Of a DNA stretch of 33,313 nucleotides, positions 1 through 8,746 are shown piece after piece. The first letter of the stretch is position 1. Each line of letters opens with the position of its first letter. Source of the DNA: Lachnospiraceae bacterium (GTDB lineage Bacteria; Bacillota; Clostridia; Lachnospirales; Lachnospiraceae); assembly GCA_017399445.1 (NCBI GenBank), contig JAFQCM010000121.1, positions 1-33,313 of the forward strand, given 5' to 3'. The position numbers were made by a program, and so were the translations under genes. A model generated the notes under the pieces. The model did not search any database, was not told where the DNA came from, and saw nothing but the letters and a program-made list of their open reading frames with translations.

Positions 1-1
1 A

Positions 2-223
2 GCTACTTCTGACCAGGCTCAGGAAGTATGTGCAGCAATTCGTCAGTGCATCAAAGAAGTATATGATGAAGCTACAGCAGAAGCAATCCGTATCCAGTAC
101 GGCGGTTCTGTAAATGCAGGAAATGCAGCAGAATTATTTGCCAAACCGGACATCGACGGAGGTTTAGTAGGTGGAGCTTCCTTGAAACCGGAATTTGGAA
201 ATATTGTAAATTATAATAAATAA
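2..223 (+). CDS. tpiA: triosephosphate isomerase, C-terminal fragment
   Basis: This is the last 73 codons of triosephosphate isomerase, the cytosolic glycolytic enzyme interconverting dihydroxyacetone phosphate and glyceraldehyde 3-phosphate. The start lies outside the window. The reading frame begins at base 2 and stops at TAA 221-223. The fragment carries the family's C-terminal phosphate-binding elements, YGGSV followed by GGLVGGASL, and ends shortly afterwards as the family usually does. A hairpin 48 bases after the stop probably ends the glycolytic transcript. In many Firmicutes gpmI follows tpiA directly; here it is more than 4 kb away. Confidence 0.95.
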   Translation, partial: ATSDQAQEVCAAIRQCIKEVYDEATAEAIRIQYGGSVNAGNAAELFAKPDIDGGLVGGASLKPEFGNIVNYNK

Positions 224-270
224 TTAGAAATTTTCAAAAAATTCAAACAATAATATACCATACAGGTAAG

Positions 271-318
271 AAAAGACCATTCAATCTTTGCAAGTTGTTG
301 CTGATTGGGCGGTCTTTT
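271..318 (+). terminator. terminator after tpiA
   Basis: A 16-base arm (271-286) pairs with 303-318 through Watson-Crick pairs plus two G-U pairs. The right arm ends in GGTCTTTT. The 16-base loop is rather long, so this is a probable, not a textbook, terminator. Confidence 0.65.
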
Positions 319-585
319 GCTATAAGCATATTATTATTTTATAGGAATATATTGGTCGCAGCAGTTGGTGTGTTATATCTTTTAGAAAAAGGTAAATATA
401 TGTGTAAATGAAGCCTCTGTCAGTGTGGAAATTGTTAGAATTGTCTAGCTGTTTTAGCACTAAAATCCTACGATTCGTCACCTGGTTCTTGCACCGGAAA
501 ACTGAGTATGCTAGTGTAGAAAAGTAAATTATATAGTGTTCAGGGAGAAATCCCTTACTTACACAGCAAAGAGGAGGATATTATA
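319..585. other. intergenic leader region before the secreted PPC protein
   Basis: No convincing gene is seen here. A 39-codon open frame (408-527) has no good ribosome binding site. Small hairpins are visible: TTTTAG-CA-CTAAAA near 450-470, and AGGGA-GAAA-TCCCT at 542-555 with a GNRA-type loop just before the ribosome binding site. They suggest a structured 5' leader, but I recognise no known riboswitch class. Confidence 0.4.
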
Positions 586-1734
586 ATGAAGACTAAGATG
601 ATGAAAGTTTTATCCACTATTTTGGCAATAGCAGTTTTTGTGGGAAGTGTTGGAATTGTAAATGCCACAGGTGTGCAGACAAGCGAGATAGAACCAAACA
701 ACGAGAGTACCCAGGCAACAGCCGTAACTGTAAACCAGCCAGGTTTCGGAGTGTTAGAAGGGAACGGCGATGTGGACTGGTATAAGGTAACAACAACAGA
801 AACCGGATATTTGCAGTTGAAATTTGATTTTGATTATGCAATAAATTTGAGTAGTATAATAGGTGCAGGATTTGATTTTGAAATATATAACAGTCAGTAT
901 CATAAAATATATGAAACAGATTCACAAAGAGTACCATTTGTTAGTAAGAACCCACTTCCTTATGAACCGGGAACATTCTATATTAAAGTTGCAGCTACAT
1001 ATGCCTACGATGCCATTGGTATACCTTATAGCATAACTTTACAGCAGGTAAAGAGTGATGTATGGGAACAGGAAGAAAACAATACCCAGCAGACTGCAAA
1101 TACCATAAAGATGGATAAGAAGTACACTGGTGTGATTTTAAATTCTGATGATGTTGACTGGTACAAGTTTAAATTAGCTAAAGCTTCCACAGTGAAGATT
1201 GATTTTGGAAGAGGAGATAATTTAACCGTAGAGCAGGTGGAAGGTATCAGAAGTGGATGGGATATGTATATTTATTGTGCATCTGATGGCAAAGAAGTGG
1301 CAGCAGCTAAGCATATAACAGAGAAAGCAGATAATTTTACAGTAAATCTGAAAAAAGGAACTTATTATGTTAAGGTATGGCCGAATACAAGCTATTGGTG
1401 CGTAATGCCACACGTGCCTTATAATTTTAAGTTTACTGCAGCAACAACTCCTGGAAAAACTAAAATTCAGAAAGCTGTCGGAAAGAAAAAGGCGGTGACA
1501 ATTACATGGAAAAGAGTATCCGGGGCAGATGGCTACTATGTGTACCGAAGTAATTATAAAAATGGAAATTACAAAAAAATAGCAACTGTCAAGGGTGCCT
1601 CTAAAATGAGTTATACAAATAAAAAGTTGAAATCAAAGAGGACATATTATTACAAGGTTGCGGCCTACAAAAAGACAAAAGGTATTACAGCAATAGCAAA
1701 TCAGTCTGCTGTCAAATCAGTAAAAACAAAATAA
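586..1734 (+). CDS. secreted protein with two PPC-like domains and a C-terminal Fn3-like domain
   Basis: The 382-residue product starts with a signal peptide: KTKMMK, a hydrophobic stretch to about residue 25, and a likely cut near VNATG. Two similar beta-rich segments follow, at about 35-155 and 160-285. Each opens with an E-N-N-T/S-Q-A motif and contains DVDWYK, the hallmark of bacterial pre-peptidase C-terminal (PPC) domains. The last 90 residues (GKTKIQKA to the end) resemble a fibronectin type III or Ig-like domain, with WKRVSGADGYYVYRS and YYYKVAAY. No catalytic domain is present, so it is probably a cell-surface or secreted adhesion or binding protein. The start is set by GAGGAGG at 571-577. 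A strong terminator follows the gene. Confidence 0.8.
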   Translation: MKTKMMKVLSTILAIAVFVGSVGIVNATGVQTSEIEPNNESTQATAVTVNQPGFGVLEGNGDVDWYKVTTTETGYLQLKFDFDYAINLSSIIGAGFDFEIYNSQYHKIYETDSQRVPFVSKNPLPYEPGTFYIKVAATYAYDAIGIPYSITLQQVKSDVWEQEENNTQQTANTIKMDKKYTGVILNSDDVDWYKFKLAKASTVKIDFGRGDNLTVEQVEGIRSGWDMYIYCASDGKEVAAAKHITEKADNFTVNLKKGTYYVKVWPNTSYWCVMPHVPYNFKFTAATTPGKTKIQKAVGKKKAVTITWKRVSGADGYYVYRSNYKNGNYKKIATVKGASKMSYTNKKLKSKRTYYYKVAAYKKTKGITAIANQSAVKSVKTK

Positions 1735-1776
1735 ATCTGCTACTATTACAATGATAATAAATTAAATGAGAGAAAT

Positions 1777-1809
1777 AACTTCCAGCGGTTGTTGCCGTTG
1801 GAAGTTTTT
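1777..1809 (+). terminator. Rho-independent terminator
   Basis: AACTTCCAGCGG pairs with CCGTTGGAAGTT (12 bp, one G-U) around a 6-base loop, and the right arm runs into TTTTT. It separates the secreted PPC protein from the two-component pair. Confidence 0.9.
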
Positions 1810-1847
1810 GGTGTTTGCAAATAAATTAAATAGAGAAGGGAAGGTAT

Positions 1848-3155
1848 ATGAGTTTTATAGAAGGAATTTTTTTATTAATTAATGTAGTTTCAATTTTGAA
1901 TGTTATTTTAGTATTGAAAAATCTGTATGGATTGGATATGTATATTAAATGGAAATGGTTGTGGGCTGTCGCAGGAATATATTATTACGTTTGTCTGATG
2001 ACAGTGTATTTTGAGATACAGGGAAAAATACCGGATATAAGTATGTGGATTACCATTGGTTTCATAGGTGGTTTGACATTGCTTTTTTCAAAGAAACACC
2101 GTTTTCAGAACATACTGCTGGTTTTTCCGGCTATAATTACCTACGTTCAATGGACACAGATTGTTGCGCTTTTCGAGCATTTGATTGGTTTAGAACAGTA
2201 TTATTTTTTCATACAGGAGAATAAAATAACACCACTATTTATATTTGGGGATATTTCATTGTTAGCGATATTGCTTTATTTTGAAGTAAAGGGAATAAAG
2301 GAACAGTACAATACCCGTTTGACACTGGGGGAAAGTATTTTTGTTACCGTCTTTTGTTTTTTCTTTTTTGCATTAGTGAGCATTCTGGATATGATTGAAG
2401 AAAAAATGGAATCTCATCTGTTTTCGGTTTGTTGGGTTGTTCTTGTGTTAGCTGCAAATGTGGCAGTGATTTATGCCATTGCCCATCGTAAACGGGCTAG
2501 TTATTATGGAAAACTATCTCAAAATTATCGCCAACAGTTAAATGAAGAATATGAATATTTTCAGGAATATAAGGATAAAAACAAAGACATTGCCAAATTC
2601 CGTCATGACTGGAATAATCATTCCATGCTTTTGCAGGAACTGCTTCGGGAAGGGAAATTTGAAGAAGCTTCACAATATTTTGAAAAGCTTTCAGCTGACA
2701 GGGTAAAGCCTGTTCACAAGGTGATTACAGGTAATGAAACAGTGGATATGGTGTTGGCAATTAAGCAGAATGTTTTGCGAGAGGAGAATATTCAGGTAAC
2801 CTATGAGGGGAAACCTGCGAAACTTTCCTTTATGGAGCATGTGGATATCTGTACCATATTTTCAAATCTTGTGGATAATGCAATGGAATCCGCCAGACAG
2901 GTGGATGGGAACCGTTATCTGAAAATCCGATATACCCAGAATGAAAATCTGCTTTTAGTGACAATGGAAAACAGTACAAAAGATAATCAAAGTTTGGGGG
3001 AAGGAGAACTTCCGAAAACCACAAAGGAAGATAAAAAGAATCATGGTTTGGGATTAGGCAATGTTATGGAAATTGTGAAAAAATATTCCGGTGAAATGGA
3101 AGTAAAACAGGAAAAGTATACATTTACAGTCCGATTGCTATTTCCAAGAGGATAA
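1848..3155 (+). CDS. membrane sensor histidine kinase, AgrC-like (GHKL family)
   Basis: The 435-residue protein has about six hydrophobic segments in its first 215 residues. A coiled linker follows, then a cytoplasmic kinase module. The phosphoacceptor region is FRHDWNNH, with H at about residue 253. The N-box is NLVDNAMESA (about 340-349) and the G-box is GLGLGNV (about 400). This matches the HATPase_c_5/GHKL kinases of peptide-sensing systems such as AgrC and VirS. The start is supported by GAAGGGAAGG just upstream. A LytTR regulator follows in the same direction, so the two form a signalling pair. No agrB or agrD gene is visible nearby, so the signal is unknown. Confidence 0.88.
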   Translation: MSFIEGIFLLINVVSILNVILVLKNLYGLDMYIKWKWLWAVAGIYYYVCLMTVYFEIQGKIPDISMWITIGFIGGLTLLFSKKHRFQNILLVFPAIITYVQWTQIVALFEHLIGLEQYYFFIQENKITPLFIFGDISLLAILLYFEVKGIKEQYNTRLTLGESIFVTVFCFFFFALVSILDMIEEKMESHLFSVCWVVLVLAANVAVIYAIAHRKRASYYGKLSQNYRQQLNEEYEYFQEYKDKNKDIAKFRHDWNNHSMLLQELLREGKFEEASQYFEKLSADRVKPVHKVITGNETVDMVLAIKQNVLREENIQVTYEGKPAKLSFMEHVDICTIFSNLVDNAMESARQVDGNRYLKIRYTQNENLLLVTMENSTKDNQSLGEGELPKTTKEDKKNHGLGLGNVMEIVKKYSGEMEVKQEKYTFTVRLLFPRG

Positions 3156-3216
3156 TGCAAAGTAAAGAACTATGCAAGAACATACAAATTTAGTAATTAG
3201 GAAAGAAGGTAATGAA

Positions 3217-3975
3217 ATGAAGCTGACAGGAGAGAAGCAGGGCAGAATACATATTTGTTTATGTGAGGACAATGAAGAACATCTGAAGCGACTGTCTGAT
3301 ACGGTAAAGCATGTAGCTGCCTTAAAAAATTGGGATATTTCTCTAACTATGTTTCAAAGTGCTGATGACTTGTTAGTAGCATTAGAGAGTGGAAAGGAAT
3401 GTGAGAATGTTTATCCGGATGTGATTTTTGCAGACATTGAAATGCCAGGGACTAACGGAATTGAATTGGGAAAACGAATAAGCCGTATGTTGCCGGACTG
3501 CTATTTTATTTTCACCACTGCCTTTGAAGAATATGCAATACATGGCTATGAAGCGAGAGCATACCGTTACCTTTTAAAGCCTGTTACAGCAGAAACAGTT
3601 AGTCAGACCATGGAGCAGATACTGAATGAAAAAGAACGGAATAAAAGTCTTCTGCTAAAAGACCAGGGATTGGAAGTGCTTGTTTCACTAAAGGACATTA
3701 TATATATCAGTGCAGAGGATAAATATACTATATTTCATAGCAAAGAAACTTCATATTTTGACAAAATTAGTTTGAAGAAATGTGAAAATTTACTGAGCAA
3801 ATATGGCTTCTATCGAATACATAGAAAGTATATAGTCAATATGAAGCACCACAAAAAAGTGGGAAAAGGTGTGGTAGTGGTAAGTGGTGGCACTGAACTG
3901 CAAATCAGCAGAGACAGGGAGGAAGCATACCGAAAATATTTCATGGCACAGTTAGAAAAAGGGATGTTGGAATAA
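3217..3975 (+). CDS. LytTR-family response regulator, AgrA-like
   Basis: The receiver domain occupies about residues 9-130. It shows acidic residues in CEDNEEH, the phosphoacceptor D73 in FADIEMPG, and the lysine in LLKPV. A C-terminal LytTR DNA-binding domain follows, with VSLKDIIYISAEDKYT and FYRIHRKYIVNMKHHK. I chose ATG 3217 because AAGAAGG sits seven bases upstream; an in-frame ATG at 3172 would add 15 residues but has only a weak ribosome binding site. The gene lies right after the sensor kinase and is almost certainly its partner. LytTR regulators usually bind paired imperfect direct repeats; no obvious pair was found in front of this operon. Confidence 0.87.
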   Translation: MKLTGEKQGRIHICLCEDNEEHLKRLSDTVKHVAALKNWDISLTMFQSADDLLVALESGKECENVYPDVIFADIEMPGTNGIELGKRISRMLPDCYFIFTTAFEEYAIHGYEARAYRYLLKPVTAETVSQTMEQILNEKERNKSLLLKDQGLEVLVSLKDIIYISAEDKYTIFHSKETSYFDKISLKKCENLLSKYGFYRIHRKYIVNMKHHKKVGKGVVVVSGGTELQISRDREEAYRKYFMAQLEKGMLE

Positions 3976-3995
3976 CAGGTGAGATAAAACTGTCC

Positions 3996-4142
3996 ATGGA
4001 ACAATTGTTAAATGGCGAGTGTCTGTTTTGTCAGATTGATGAACAGATTGAGTATAGCCAGATAGAGCAGAAACATTATGAGGCAAATCTCATAGCAAAA
4101 GGAATTTTAAAAGAAAAATTCGCAAATATGGCTTTGTCTTAG
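3996..4142 (+). CDS. small 48-residue hypothetical protein
   Basis: An ATG frame of 48 codons begins 20 bases after the response regulator. It encodes a Glu/Gln-rich, charged product with a CLFC motif near residue 9 and a predicted helical second half. AGGTGAG lies about 12 bases upstream, rather far for a ribosome binding site. No family is recognised. It could be a real small protein cotranscribed with the two-component genes, or the remains of a larger one. Codon use looks coding, which is the main support. Confidence 0.35.
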   Translation: MEQLLNGECLFCQIDEQIEYSQIEQKHYEANLIAKGILKEKFANMALS

Positions 4143-4178
4143 AAGGAAAGAATGTGCTGATTGGATAGGAAGTTAACT

Positions 4179-4186
4179 ATATATTC
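4179..4186. repeat. left target-site duplication ATATATTC
   Basis: ATATATTC lies immediately before the left inverted repeat of the element at 4187-4331. The identical octamer recurs directly after its right end. Confidence 0.6.
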
Positions 4187-4331
4187 GTTACTGCTCACAG
4201 TAAACTGTAAACAGTAACGAATTTTAGCTCATTTAAAATGTATCTGCGATGCATGGGGCTGAAATTTTGCCAACACCACTTCTTGGCGCATAGCTTGACA
4301 GCAAGTGTCAAGCTTGCGAGTGAACAGTAAC
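4187..4331. mobile_element. 145-bp MITE-like element
   Basis: The ends are 12-bp terminal inverted repeats, GTTACTGCTCAC (4187-4198) and GTGAACAGTAAC (4320-4331), matching at 11 of 12 positions. The whole is flanked by perfect 8-bp direct repeats. Inside lies a perfect 9-bp hairpin, AGCTTGACA-GCAAG-TGTCAAGCT (4292-4314). The left end can also fold on itself: ATTCGTTACTG (4183-4193) pairs with CAGTAACGAAT (4212-4222). No reading frame fits. These are signs of a non-autonomous miniature transposable element. Eight-base duplications occur with several insertion-sequence families, so the parent family is not assigned. The AT-rich octamer could in principle repeat by chance. Confidence 0.6.
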
Positions 4332-4339
4332 ATATATTC
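4332..4339. repeat. right target-site duplication ATATATTC
   Basis: This is an exact copy of the octamer at 4179-4186, abutting the right terminal repeat. Confidence 0.6.
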
Positions 4340-4370
4340 AAATTCCTACATAAATATAGATGGAAAACAC

Positions 4371-4399
4371 TTGAAAATATGATTTATAGAAAGTATAAT
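4371..4399 (+). promoter_or_regulatory. sigma-A-type promoter for gpmI
   Basis: TTGAAA (4371-4376), a 17-base spacer and a perfect TATAAT (4394-4399) form a strong vegetative promoter. It lies 88 bases before the gpmI start and about 30 bases to the right of the MITE-like element. It allows gpmI to be transcribed independently of tpiA. Confidence 0.75.
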
Positions 4400-4487
4400 A
4401 AAGGCTGTGAGTAATTCAGAGTATGGTAATCAAACTAAAAATTCAGTGAAATAAAAGCAAATTTTAAAGTAGATAAGGAGAAAAAAC

Positions 4488-6029
4488 ATGAGCAAAAAAC
4501 CTACTGTTTTAATGATTCTTGATGGATACGGATTAAATGAAAAATCTGAGGCAAACGCAGTTACCCTTGGAAAAACACCGGTAATGGATTCTTTAATGAA
4601 AGAATATCCATTTGTAAAAGGATATGCAAGTGGTATGTCAGTTGGTCTTCCAGAAGGACAGATGGGAAATTCAGAAGTTGGACACCTTAACATGGGTGCA
4701 GGAAGAATTGTATACCAGGAACTGACAAGAATTACAAAAGAAATTCAGGATGGTGATTTCTTTAAAAACGAAGCATTATTAAAAGCTGTTAAAAATGTAA
4801 AAGAAAATAATTCAGCATTACATTTATTTGGATTATTATCCGATGGTGGAGTTCACAGTCACAATTCTCATTTATATGGTTTATTAGAATTAGCAAAAAG
4901 AGAAGGCTTGGAAAAAGTTTATGTACACTGTTTCTTAGATGGACGTGATACACCTCCGGCATCAGGAAAAGATTTTGTAGCAGAACTTGCAGAAAAAATG
5001 AAAGAACTTGGTGTAGGTGAAATCGCTTCTGTTATGGGACGTTACTATGCAATGGACAGAGATAACCGTTGGGACAGAGTAGAACTTGCTTATAATGCAA
5101 TGGTAAAAGGTTCAGGCGAAAAAGCAGAAGATGCAGTAAAGGCAGTAGCAGATTCCTATGCAGCAGATAAGACAGATGAATTTGTACTTCCAACTGTAAT
5201 TGTAAAAGATGGTGCACCAGTAGCAACAGTAGCGGACAAAGATTCTGTTATCTTCTACAACTTCAGACCGGACAGAGCAAGAGAAATTACAAGAGCATTC
5301 TGTGCAGATGATTTTGATGGATTTGCAAGAGATAAGAGATTAGATACTACTTTCGTATGTTTCTCAGAATATGATGTAACAATCCCTAATAAAGATGTTG
5401 CATTCCATAAAGTTTCTATTACAAATACTTTTGGTGAATTCTTAGCAGCTAACGGAAAGACTCAGGCAAGAATTGCCGAAACAGAAAAATATGCACACGT
5501 TACTTTCTTCTTTAACGGCGGTGTGGAAGAACCAAATGAAGGAGAAGACAGAATTTTAGTAAAATCTCCAAAGGTTGCCACATATGATTTAAAGCCTGAA
5601 ATGAGTGCCTATGAAGTATGTGATAAATTAGTAGATGCAATCAAATCTGATAAATATGATGTGATTATTATTAACTTTGCAAATCCGGACATGGTAGGAC
5701 ATACTGGAGTAGAAGCTGCAGCAATCAAAGCAGTAGAAGCAGTAGATGAATGTGTAGGCAAAGCAGTAGATGCCATCAAAGAAGTAGATGGAGCAATGTT
5801 TATCTGTGCTGACCATGGTAATGCAGAACAGTTAAAAGATTACGAAACAGGGGAAGCATTTACAGCACATACAACAAATCCAGTGCCATTTATTCTTGTA
5901 AATTATGACGAAGCTTATACTTTACGTGAAGGTGGATGCTTAGCTGATATTGCACCAACATTAATTGAAATTATGGGAATGACACAGCCTGCAGAAATGA
6001 CAGGAAAATCTCTTTTAATCAAAAAATAA
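4488..6029 (+). CDS. gpmI: 2,3-bisphosphoglycerate-independent phosphoglycerate mutase
   Basis: This cytosolic, manganese-dependent glycolytic enzyme interconverts 3- and 2-phosphoglycerate. The 513-residue length is typical. Key family residues are in place: D12 in LMILDGYG, the phosphorylated S62 in [43 protein letters not shown] and the metal ligands of ADHGNAE. AAGGAG six bases upstream fixes the start. It has its own promoter and a strong terminator, so it forms a single-gene transcript. Its high share of preferred A/T-ending codons fits a highly expressed gene. Confidence 0.97.
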   Translation: MSKKPTVLMILDGYGLNEKSEANAVTLGKTPVMDSLMKEYPFVKGYASGMSVGLPEGQMGNSEVGHLNMGAGRIVYQELTRITKEIQDGDFFKNEALLKAVKNVKENNSALHLFGLLSDGGVHSHNSHLYGLLELAKREGLEKVYVHCFLDGRDTPPASGKDFVAELAEKMKELGVGEIASVMGRYYAMDRDNRWDRVELAYNAMVKGSGEKAEDAVKAVADSYAADKTDEFVLPTVIVKDGAPVATVADKDSVIFYNFRPDRAREITRAFCADDFDGFARDKRLDTTFVCFSEYDVTIPNKDVAFHKVSITNTFGEFLAANGKTQARIAETEKYAHVTFFFNGGVEEPNEGEDRILVKSPKVATYDLKPEMSAYEVCDKLVDAIKSDKYDVIIINFANPDMVGHTGVEAAAIKAVEAVDECVGKAVDAIKEVDGAMFICADHGNAEQLKDYETGEAFTAHTTNPVPFILVNYDEAYTLREGGCLADIAPTLIEIMGMTQPAEMTGKSLLIKK

Positions 6030-6051
6030 TTGATAAATATTAGTAGAAAAA

Positions 6052-6088
6052 AGGCAGAACAATTTTGTTGTTTCTGCCTATTTTTTTT
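6052..6088 (+). terminator. Rho-independent terminator after gpmI
   Basis: AGGCAGAACAA pairs with TTGTTTCTGCCT (one bulged T) and is followed by a run of eight T. Confidence 0.9.
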
Positions 6089-6149
6089 AGGGAAAAAATA
6101 GGAAAAAAGTCACAAATATTACAAAAGTGTTAGAAAATGTTAAAAATAA

Positions 6150-6178
6150 TTGCATCATAGAAGTTTGTATGATACTAT
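6150..6178 (+). promoter_or_regulatory. possible promoter for the CBM25 protein
   Basis: TTGCAT, 17 bases, then TACTAT. The -10 box is weak, so this is tentative. Downstream, TGTCT and AGACA near 6222-6252 could pair in the leader before the ribosome binding site AAGGAG. Confidence 0.3.
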
Positions 6179-6269
6179 TTGAATATATAAATGTGATAAA
6201 ATATTCATTTTTACAAGAATTGTCTGGGGGATTTCCTCTAATATTAGACAGTATTGAAAGGAGAAAGTA

Positions 6270-8651
6270 ATGAGAAAAAGATTTGACAAATCAGTTGCTT
6301 CTGTTATTTTAGCAGCGGCTATGTCAGTTACAGCAGTATTGGGTGGAGTTCCTTATGGTGTAACAGAAAATCTCGGTTTCGTTTTAAAGGCGGAAGCAGC
6401 AGAAAATACCACTTCCCCATTAGCATCACCAACGGAAAAAGAGGTAGATGATGATGGAAAAAATGAAATGGTGTGGAATTGTATTTATTTTGGAGAATAT
6501 CCACAAAGTAAAGTGACAAATAGCAGGCGAATTGAATTGTTAAAACAGATACCAGAAAGTAATTGGGTGGCTTTAAATAATCCTGCCAACGGAGATAATA
6601 GCACTATGGCATATTATGAAGCTGCCAGTGGTACAAAATATCTTCGTATGAAAATGAATGATGCAACTTATGCAACCAGCGGTGATGAAAATTATTATGA
6701 CTGGGAAGAAGATAGTGAAAATTATCATTATTTCCGTTATGACCCAATTAAGTGGCGCATACTTTCAGTAAATGAAGATGGTACAGATGCATTACTTGTT
6801 GCAGATAAAAGTCTGGATACTCAGGTTTTCCATCCAACAAAGGAGATTACTTATGTAAATGGGCAGCCAAAGGACTCTAACAGATGGAAATATAGTACTG
6901 TGAGAAGCTTTTTAAATGGTTATAATGCTGATATCAATACCTATGAGTATGATTATTCTAATGGATACAACTTTAAGGATATGGCATTTTCCACAGCAGA
7001 GCAGGATGCCATTATTAATACAGAATTAAGCAATAAAGAAAGCTATCATCACTATTATGATGGAACTAACACTAAGGACGATGTGTTCCTGTTATCCTAT
7101 CAGGAAGCAGCAGGTACAGGCGATTATGCAAAATACGGATTCACGAAAGACCGTTACAGATATACACAAAACACAGAATTTTGTCGTGCCATGGGAGCAT
7201 ATACAGAATATGGATATAACTATAGCTGGCTTCGTTCTTCCGGAGACGGAACATACCGAGTGAATGTAGTTTGTTACAGTGGAGATGTTCATAAAGGTGG
7301 GAATAATGTAGATTATACAGACTTTTCTGTACGTCCGGCAATACATTTAGATTTAACAGATACTTCTCTTTGGTCCTACGCAGGACAGGTTGATAATGAT
7401 GGACGTCTTTCCTATTATAAGGCAACATTTAATTTAGGTGGTGCACATACAGTAGTTTATGCAGATGTTCAGAATCAGGTAAGTGTTCCTTATAATTATG
7501 AAGAAGAAGGGTATGAATACACCTATACTGTTGGAAATACAGATGTTACAGAAGAAATAAAACAGGGTACTTATGCAATTAGTAGTAATGTAGTAGTTAA
7601 TGTAACTAAGTCAGAAATCCACAAAGCAACTTTTGTGTTAGATGGAGTAGAGACAGAAATCTTTTCTGATAAAGATGGAGCAGTAAATATTCCAGAAAAC
7701 TATGAAGTAACTGGTTATGATTACAAGTATTCTTGTAATGGAGAAGAAATTACTTCTTGGCCATATACTATTACAGAAGATGTTGTAATTGAAGTAGAAA
7801 AAGAATCACATAATGTAATTACAGTATATTATAAGAATACAAGCTGGTCACAAGCATATATTCATTACAAGGCAGGAAATGGAAGCTGGACAACAGTTCC
7901 AGGTGTGAAGATGCAGGCAAGCACAGAGCAGGATGGATATAACTGGAAATATGATATTGAGTTAGGTGACGATACCAATGCTGTAGTATGCTTTAATAAT
8001 GGAAATGGTTCATGGGATTCTAGAAATTCAGCAAATTATTATTTAGGAAAACCAGGAAAGTATGGTATAAAAGATACTAAAATTACTTCGTTAAAAGAGG
8101 TAACAGCGACACCAACAGCCACAATGGCACCAACCGCTACAGCCACACCAACAGCCACAATGGCACCAACCGCTACAGTAACACCAACAGTTACAGCAGT
8201 GCCAACGGTTATCGCAACAGTAGTGCCAACAGCAGAACCAACAGCAACAATAGCACCAACCGCTACTCCAACAGTAGAACCAACTGCAACAGTAGCACCA
8301 ACAGCCACACCAACAGCAGAACCAACAGCCACACCAGTTCCAACAGAAGTGCCAGTAAGTAATACGATTACAATCTATTACAATAATAGAGACTGGTCAC
8401 AGGCATATATCCATTTTAAAGCAGGAAATAACAACTGGACAGCAGTTCCAGGGATAAAAATGGAAGCTTGTAACGAAGGAAATGGATATGGATGGAAGTA
8501 CGTAATAGAGTTAGGTGACGATACTACAGCCGCTGTATGTTTCAATAATGGAAATGGAAGCTGGGATTCTAAAAATGCCACAAACTACAATATTACACAG
8601 CCAGGTGTTTACGGAATTCAAAATCAGTCAATTTCTACACTTGAGAAATAG
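6270..8651 (+). CDS. secreted DUF6273 protein with two CBM25-like starch-binding modules
   Basis: The 793-residue protein has a signal peptide (about 1-43, cut near KAEAAEN). A DUF6273-type region follows at about 65-370, with FGEYPQSKV, IKWRILSV, LLVADKSLD and SVRPAIHLDL. Two ~60-residue repeats (about 383-510) share KATF/VLDG and Y-x-Y-x-Y patterns, like bacterial surface beta repeats. Two CBM25-like modules (516-600 and 698-788) share WSQAYIH, VPGVKM and VCFNNGNGSWDS. They are joined by an 80-residue Thr/Pro/Ala linker. CBM25 modules bind starch-like glucans. No catalytic glycosidase domain is seen, so the protein may tether starch or glycogen to the cell. AAAGGAG sets the start, and a strong terminator follows. 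Confidence 0.8.
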   Translation: MRKRFDKSVASVILAAAMSVTAVLGGVPYGVTENLGFVLKAEAAENTTSPLASPTEKEVDDDGKNEMVWNCIYFGEYPQSKVTNSRRIELLKQIPESNWVALNNPANGDNSTMAYYEAASGTKYLRMKMNDATYATSGDENYYDWEEDSENYHYFRYDPIKWRILSVNEDGTDALLVADKSLDTQVFHPTKEITYVNGQPKDSNRWKYSTVRSFLNGYNADINTYEYDYSNGYNFKDMAFSTAEQDAIINTELSNKESYHHYYDGTNTKDDVFLLSYQEAAGTGDYAKYGFTKDRYRYTQNTEFCRAMGAYTEYGYNYSWLRSSGDGTYRVNVVCYSGDVHKGGNNVDYTDFSVRPAIHLDLTDTSLWSYAGQVDNDGRLSYYKATFNLGGAHTVVYADVQNQVSVPYNYEEEGYEYTYTVGNTDVTEEIKQGTYAISSNVVVNVTKSEIHKATFVLDGVETEIFSDKDGAVNIPENYEVTGYDYKYSCNGEEITSWPYTITEDVVIEVEKESHNVITVYYKNTSWSQAYIHYKAGNGSWTTVPGVKMQASTEQDGYNWKYDIELGDDTNAVVCFNNGNGSWDSRNSANYYLGKPGKYGIKDTKITSLKEVTATPTATMAPTATATPTATMAPTATVTPTVTAVPTVIATVVPTAEPTATIAPTATPTVEPTATVAPTATPTAEPTATPVPTEVPVSNTITIYYNNRDWSQAYIHFKAGNNNWTAVPGIKMEACNEGNGYGWKYVIELGDDTTAAVCFNNGNGSWDSKNATNYNITQPGVYGIQNQSISTLEK
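8109..8180 (+). repeat. 36-bp tandem duplication in the Thr/Pro linker
   Basis: Two adjacent 36-bp units (8109-8144 and 8145-8180) differ at only two positions, at the unit end. They lie within a longer degenerate ACCAACAGC-rich stretch to about 8350. The unit is a multiple of three, so gain or loss changes linker length without a frameshift. Confidence 0.75.
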
Positions 8652-8674
8652 CAAAAAATATTATATGATATAGT

Positions 8675-8708
8675 AAAAAGGGGTTCTTGTAAGATAGAAC
8701 CCCTTTTT
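8675..8708 (+). terminator. Rho-independent terminator
   Basis: AAAAAGGGGTTCT pairs perfectly with AGAACCCCTTTTT (13 bp, 8-base loop). It separates the CBM25 gene from the fusion gene, although the next start is only 38 bases away. Confidence 0.92.
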
Positions 8709-8746
8709 CAAAAAGAGCAAAAATTATATAAGTAAGGAGTTTTTAT

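Noticed and set aside
408..527. 39-codon frame in the leader region before the PPC protein
   Set aside because: No ribosome binding site, and the region looks like structured RNA rather than coding sequence.
8109..8180. CRISPR-like repeat pair
   Set aside because: The repeats are directly adjacent without spacers, non-palindromic and inside a reading frame encoding a Thr/Pro linker.
8039..8332. 97-residue Val/Ala/Gly-rich frame on the minus strand
   Set aside because: It is the complement of the repetitive Thr/Pro linker, which creates a long open frame by composition.
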